Origin: Cristatella mucedo
Lineage: Eukaryota > Bryozoa > Phylactolaemata > Cristatellidae
DNA length: 64,000 nt
Direction: 5' to 3'
NCBI GenBank assembly: GCA_009760855.2
Contig: WPIO01000250.1
Location: 124,001 to 188,000, forward strand
Made by a program: the position numbers and the translations under genes. Every line of letters starts with the position of its first letter. The first letter of the stretch is position 1. The notes under the pieces are model-generated. The model worked only from the letters and a program-made list of their open reading frames with translations, did no database searches and was not told the origin of the DNA. Below are positions 59,901 through 64,000 of this stretch, one piece after another.

Positions 59901-60009
59901 TCATGCTGAATACCTAAGATGACATGATGGGGACAGTGAATTACCTAACACTGTTACTCTTAGTGCAGTTGCCTTTTCTAGCGATTTCGGTCACTATTTA
60001 GAGAAGTAA
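56941..60009 (-). repeat. Tandem unit 4 with LRR exon
   Basis: A unit of about 3.07 kb, nearly identical to units 3 and 5. It contains an intact exon at 58851-58991. The rest is intron. Confidence 0.95.
58851..58991 (-). CDS. LRR exon of tandem unit 4
   Basis: A 141-nt exon, phase 0 at both ends, with acceptor GTCATTCTTCAG and donor GCG|GTAAGC (GT at 58850-58849). It encodes LEELDIRNNWSLESLPTSIC plus RLHA, then LKKLNLSHCHLNELPDGWEG plus MKA. The second repeat is identical to that of unit 2. The first differs at the exposed positions (R-N-N-W-S-L-E against C-N-Y-G-L-K). Confidence 0.9.
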
Positions 60010-63000
60010 GTGCTACCTGAAAACGATCGCCGTATAACTAAACTCAACAAGAGCCTGTGTGGGTTTAAGTGAAACCAACAAGGACGAAGAAGTTATTGCA
60101 TGCTTTCGCAGTCCCCCAATTTTCCCAAAAAGAAACATTCTTTTCGGCTTATCAAGCCCCGTAGTTGAAAGTGCAAGGGCGAAAGTTGTAATATTACATG
60201 CTGGCCAAATAACACTATACTTAGTAAAGCCGTCTGTGTATTCATATTTAAGCTTTGCATTAGCAAGCATTAAATTGTATACAATCAATCAATAAGTGTG
60301 ATTAACCATTTCTACCTAAATCTTGTTTATTGTATCACTACGAAAGTCAAAGAGTGACGCACGTTGAGTTTCTGAAAGGTGATGTACCACCAGTGACTTA
60401 CCATTGTCTTTTTACCACCTCAAACGAGTATTGAAGTGTCCTAACTGCGAGATTAAGCTCACGATTTTATTACTATTGTCTATTTAAGTGGTACCAAGAG
60501 AAAACTTGTCTGCATACATTGCTGATAATTGAAAAATCCGCCCAGCCGAACGCCTTACGACAGTAGCTGACGCGGCTTACGGACGCCCATGAGAGGTTTC
60601 GTCGACCTGCTATTTAGATACTAGCAAACAGCAGATGGGTCCGGCTAAACGTGTGTGTGTGTGTTAATTCAAGAAAAGATAAGACTAGACACATCCGCAC
60701 GAAGGAAGGCTCTCGTCACTAGGATCGAAAGATAATACGAAGCGGCATATTTACTTAAAGTTAAGACGTAATTTAACGTGCGTAACAAATATGCTTAAAC
60801 GCTATTAGACAGTTTGACGTCCGAACCATTTATGCTTTTACGGCATGTTACAACTTATATCATGATGAAAGCGTAGCCTATCCTTTGCTGACAAGTAGAA
60901 CAGAATTAGCCAAACATTTAGCGTCTCACTTCAATACTTTCCTCCTATCCTTCATCAACTTAAACTGAGCTTATTTAACGAGCCAAATAAAACGAACCTC
61001 TAGGTCAATGTAATCGGTGAGTAAATAAGCGTGACTATTGTTGTCGACATCGAAGTAATAACAGCCTATATTTAATGTATAAAAGATCAACTATACGTTA
61101 CGTGCTGTTAACCTAAAAATTAATATTTCCTCCAATTTTTCGCACACCTAATAGTACGATCGGTATACCGTACGTCTCAGATGAAAGTCTTTTTTCCGAT
61201 ACCGTCGCATGTCCTAGCACCTCTAATTCAGCCAAACTGAACACCAGCACAGTCGTCACGGCTATCAAAGCTGTCTGTAAGCAGGCTCTTTATACTGGCA
61301 CGTGAAGTATTGTCATTCATACGTTCTTTCAAAACGGCACTCTTTAATAATTCGTCTAGTACAACGGTATCAAAGGAGGATATCACGTGCCATAAGAATC
61401 TACGGTTTATCCAGCACACGTCCTAATTATGCTTATTTTTCTTTTACATATAGGCCCCACATCATATTCGGGAATTTTAATCAGAAAAAGATGAATTCAA
61501 ATGTTGTTGAAAGTAAAGGCTCTTAAACGTAACTCATCGAGCAAAAGCATGACTAACTGTTATACTTTCTCAACCTAAGAGCTAGTTGCATGCTTAATTT
61601 GAAAATTACTCAAAAACCTAAAGTGTGACCTTTGCAATTTATAAATAGGAATGCTCTAAGAGAGTACCTTGCTAACGACGACGGTTAAAGAACCCAGCGC
61701 CACAACATCATTTTCTCGTTTCAGTAGTTTCAACGAATGTATGTAACCGAGTAAAGGAAAGGACATGTGATGCACTAAAACAATTCTTTTGAATTAAAGA
61801 CCATCGTTTATACTACGCCGCCATGGCCTCTGAGAGCACGCGACTTACAAGGGGAAAGGAATTCAAAATATTTAAAACGTTTCAAAAATCCTTGCGTTTC
61901 AACTTTCCGTCTGAGCTTACCGCCTTCATGCCTTCCCATCCATCGGGCAGTTCATTTAGACGACACTGAGACAAATTAAGCTTCTTCAATGCATGCAGCT
62001 GGAACACGAATGGAGGAAGAGTTGTGAGCTTCTCGTCGTAACTGATATCGAGCTCCTCCAACTGCAGAATGACACCAAAAGTGATGCGATGTAAGAACCG
62101 TGCACGCTTATTGTCCAACTTTCTTCTAAGGGAGCACGGCCTATTTCTCATTACAGGTAAGTACCATGCACAAGACAAACTGGTCATCTTGGCATAATTC
62201 TTACTAAATCGCTAGTGAATGCGTTCATCGTTACAATATACCAATATTAATAAACCAGTTCTTACTTAGACGACGGTAATGCAAAAAAATAGCAAGCGCT
62301 AAACTTGAAGTTCCAAGCACTGGCTAAAAAAACACCAAGACTTTCTATGCTTGCGAGGAATCGTAACAGAGGAAAAGAAAATTATTAAAAATAGCGAAAC
62401 AAGACGCCAGTGCACACTTTAATTAGATGAGTAAGAATCAATAGCAGGCTGTCGGATACATGAGCATTTTCGCGGCACCTTGAAAATCACAAAGCCATCT
62501 AAAGTGGCAGCATCAGTCGACAGATTTACGAGATTTAGTTGCCCATTAGCTGTAGATTGAGACGAACTACAACGCGTGCTGTCGCATCAATTTAAATTGC
62601 AGTTCACCATAAACGGCAGGCAGCAGAGAAATCTTAAGGAAAACTAGTTTATTGAGGTGACTTAACTCAGTAAAATTGAGGGATATGTGTACTACTAACT
62701 TCCTGCGTAGACTAAAGAAACATTCCATGGCACTGTTTTGGAATGCTTACAAGTGAATTACAATGCGCCTTAAGCAGTGCTCCTGCATACGGCTTTCTAT
62801 ATTCAATGCAATTCATCGCTAAAGCTTCTGAACGACCTCTGGAATTGATTGCGTTCAAATCCTAAAAGTACTTGTGGGAATGAGTCACTTGTCCTATACA
62901 GAACACCAATGGGTTGCACTAGTCTAATAGCTCAAGTCATTCACCGCAGCATCAAAAAAGCCCTGCTGCATTCATGCTGAATACCTAAGATGACCTGATG

Positions 63001-63079
63001 GGGACAGTGAATTACCTAACACTGTTACCAGCAGTGCAGTTGCTTTTCTAGCGATTTCGGTCACTATTTAGAGAAGTAA
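60010..63079 (-). repeat. Tandem unit 5 with LRR exon
   Basis: A unit of 3.07 kb. The segment 62100-62500 is more diverged from the other units than the rest. The exon is at 61921-62061. Confidence 0.95.
61921..62061 (-). CDS. LRR exon of tandem unit 5
   Basis: A 141-nt exon, phase 0 at both ends, with acceptor GTCATTCTGCAG and donor GCG|GTAAGC (GT at 61920-61919). It encodes LEELDISYDEKLTTLPPFVF plus QLHA, then LKKLNLSQCRLNELPDGWEG plus MKA. It is the most 5' exon of the gene visible in the window. Its L-T-T-L-P-P core resembles unit 1 and the dead exon at 43.2 kb more than units 2-4. Confidence 0.9.
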
Positions 63080-64000
63080 GTGCTACGTGAAAACGATCGC
63101 CGTATAAGTAAACTCAACAAGAGCCTGTGTGGGTTTAAGTGAAACCAGCAAGGACGAAGAAGTTATTGCATGCTTTGGCAGTCCCTCAATTTGCCCGAAA
63201 AGAAATATTCTTTTCGGCTTATCAAACCCCGTAGTTGAAAGTGCAAGGCCGAAAGTTGTAATATTACATGCTGGCCAAATAACACTAAACTTAGTAAAGC
63301 CGTCTGTGTATTCATATTTAAGCTTTGCATTAGCAAGCATTAAATTGTATACAATCAATAAGTGTGATTAACCGTTTCTACCTAAATCTTGTTTATTGTA
63401 TCACTACGAAAGTCAAAGAGTGACGCACGTTGAGTTTCTGAAAGGTGATGTACCACCAGTGACTTACCATTGTCTTTTTACCACCTCAAACGAGTATTGA
63501 AGTGTCCTAACTGCGAGATTAAGCTCACGATTTTATTACTATTGTCTATTTAAGTGGTACCAAGAGAAAACTTGTCTGCATACATTGCTGATAATTGAAA
63601 AATCCGCCCAGCCGAACGCCTTACGACAGTAGCTGACGCGGCTTACGGACGCCCATGAGAGGTTTCGTCGACCTGCTATTTAGATACTAGCAAACAGCAG
63701 ATGGGTCCGGCTAAACGTGTGTGTGTGTTAATTCAAGAAAAGACAAGACTAGACACATCCGCACAAAGGAAGGCTCTCGTCACTAGGATCGAAAGATAAT
63801 ACGAACCGGCATATTAACTTAAAGTTAAGACGTAATTTAACGTGCGTAACAAATATGCTTAAACGCTATTAGACAGTTTGACGTCCGAACCATTTATGCT
63901 TTTACGGCATGTTACAACTTATATCATGATGAAAGCGTAGCCTATCCTTTGCTGACAAGTAGAACAGAATTAGCCAAACATTTAGCGTCTCACTTCAATA
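63080..64000 (-). repeat. Tandem unit 6 (partial, runs off the window)
   Basis: The first 921 bases of a further unit, matching the start of unit 5 at a high level. By spacing, its exon would lie at about 64990, outside the window. Confidence 0.93.

Noticed and set aside
50917-63371. Open frames on both strands repeated in every tandem unit (e.g. 53950-54225 minus and 53996-54238 plus).
   Set aside because: They persist because the units are nearly identical copies. The more diverged unit 1 breaks them, and unit 5 has amino-acid changes in both strands' frames with no sign of constraint. They are intron sequence.
47934-64000. CRISPR-like or satellite interpretation of the regular 3-kb spacing.
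   Set aside because: The units are long, contain spliced coding exons and are not short repeats with unique spacers. This is tandem exon duplication in a eukaryotic gene.

Overview
The window looks like nuclear DNA from an invertebrate animal. It is AT-rich, has multi-kb introns with GT/AG splice sites, carries dozens of 5'-truncated CR1/L2-like non-LTR retrotransposon copies ending in (ATT)n, has tRNA-derived SINEs, and contains a Roco-family LRR gene with CARD-type exons. A sponge- or cnidarian-like genome would fit, but I cannot name the species. No bacterial gene organisation is present. The track of short open frames is mostly retrotransposon debris.

The main host content is one large gene on the minus strand, read from right to left across almost the whole window. 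Its 5' end lies beyond base 64000. In transcript order I can place: leucine-rich-repeat exons inside a tandem array of about 3.07-kb units (61921-62061, 58851-58991, a broken copy at 55856-55954, 52786-52926, 49725-49862); a further LRR exon (42128-42235); a 1.8-kb exon with the last LRR, the Roc GTPase domain and the COR domain (33796-35614); a short basic linker exon (26748-26837); a CARD split over two exons (17623-17780 and 15299-15464); a second basic linker exon (4538-4621); and a second split CARD (1788-1950 and 406-593, ending in a stop). Intron phases agree all the way from the LRR array to the second linker. The last two junctions agree only if one base is missing from a C run (1932-1939 area) and one from an A run (588-592). 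The inferred protein is LRR(n)-Roc-COR-linker-CARD-linker-CARD, an architecture that suggests an innate-immune or cell-death signalling scaffold.

From about 47.9 kb to the right end the DNA is a tandem array of at least five full units and one partial unit. Each unit holds one phase-0 exon encoding two LRRs, so each duplication lengthens the protein by 46-47 residues without breaking frame. The leftmost (edge) unit is more diverged, one internal unit has lost the 5' part of its exon, and a decayed LRR exon lies at 43.2 kb outside the array.

The introns (0.6-47 kb) hold two LINE lineages in both orientations, including a clear nested insertion at 19.1-21.3 kb whose unoccupied paralogue is at 27.0-28.2 kb. 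They also hold a degraded DDE-type (rve) integrase relic at 28.3-28.8 kb, a SINE family whose tail resembles the LINE 3' end, a second tRNA-like SINE family, and several microsatellites.
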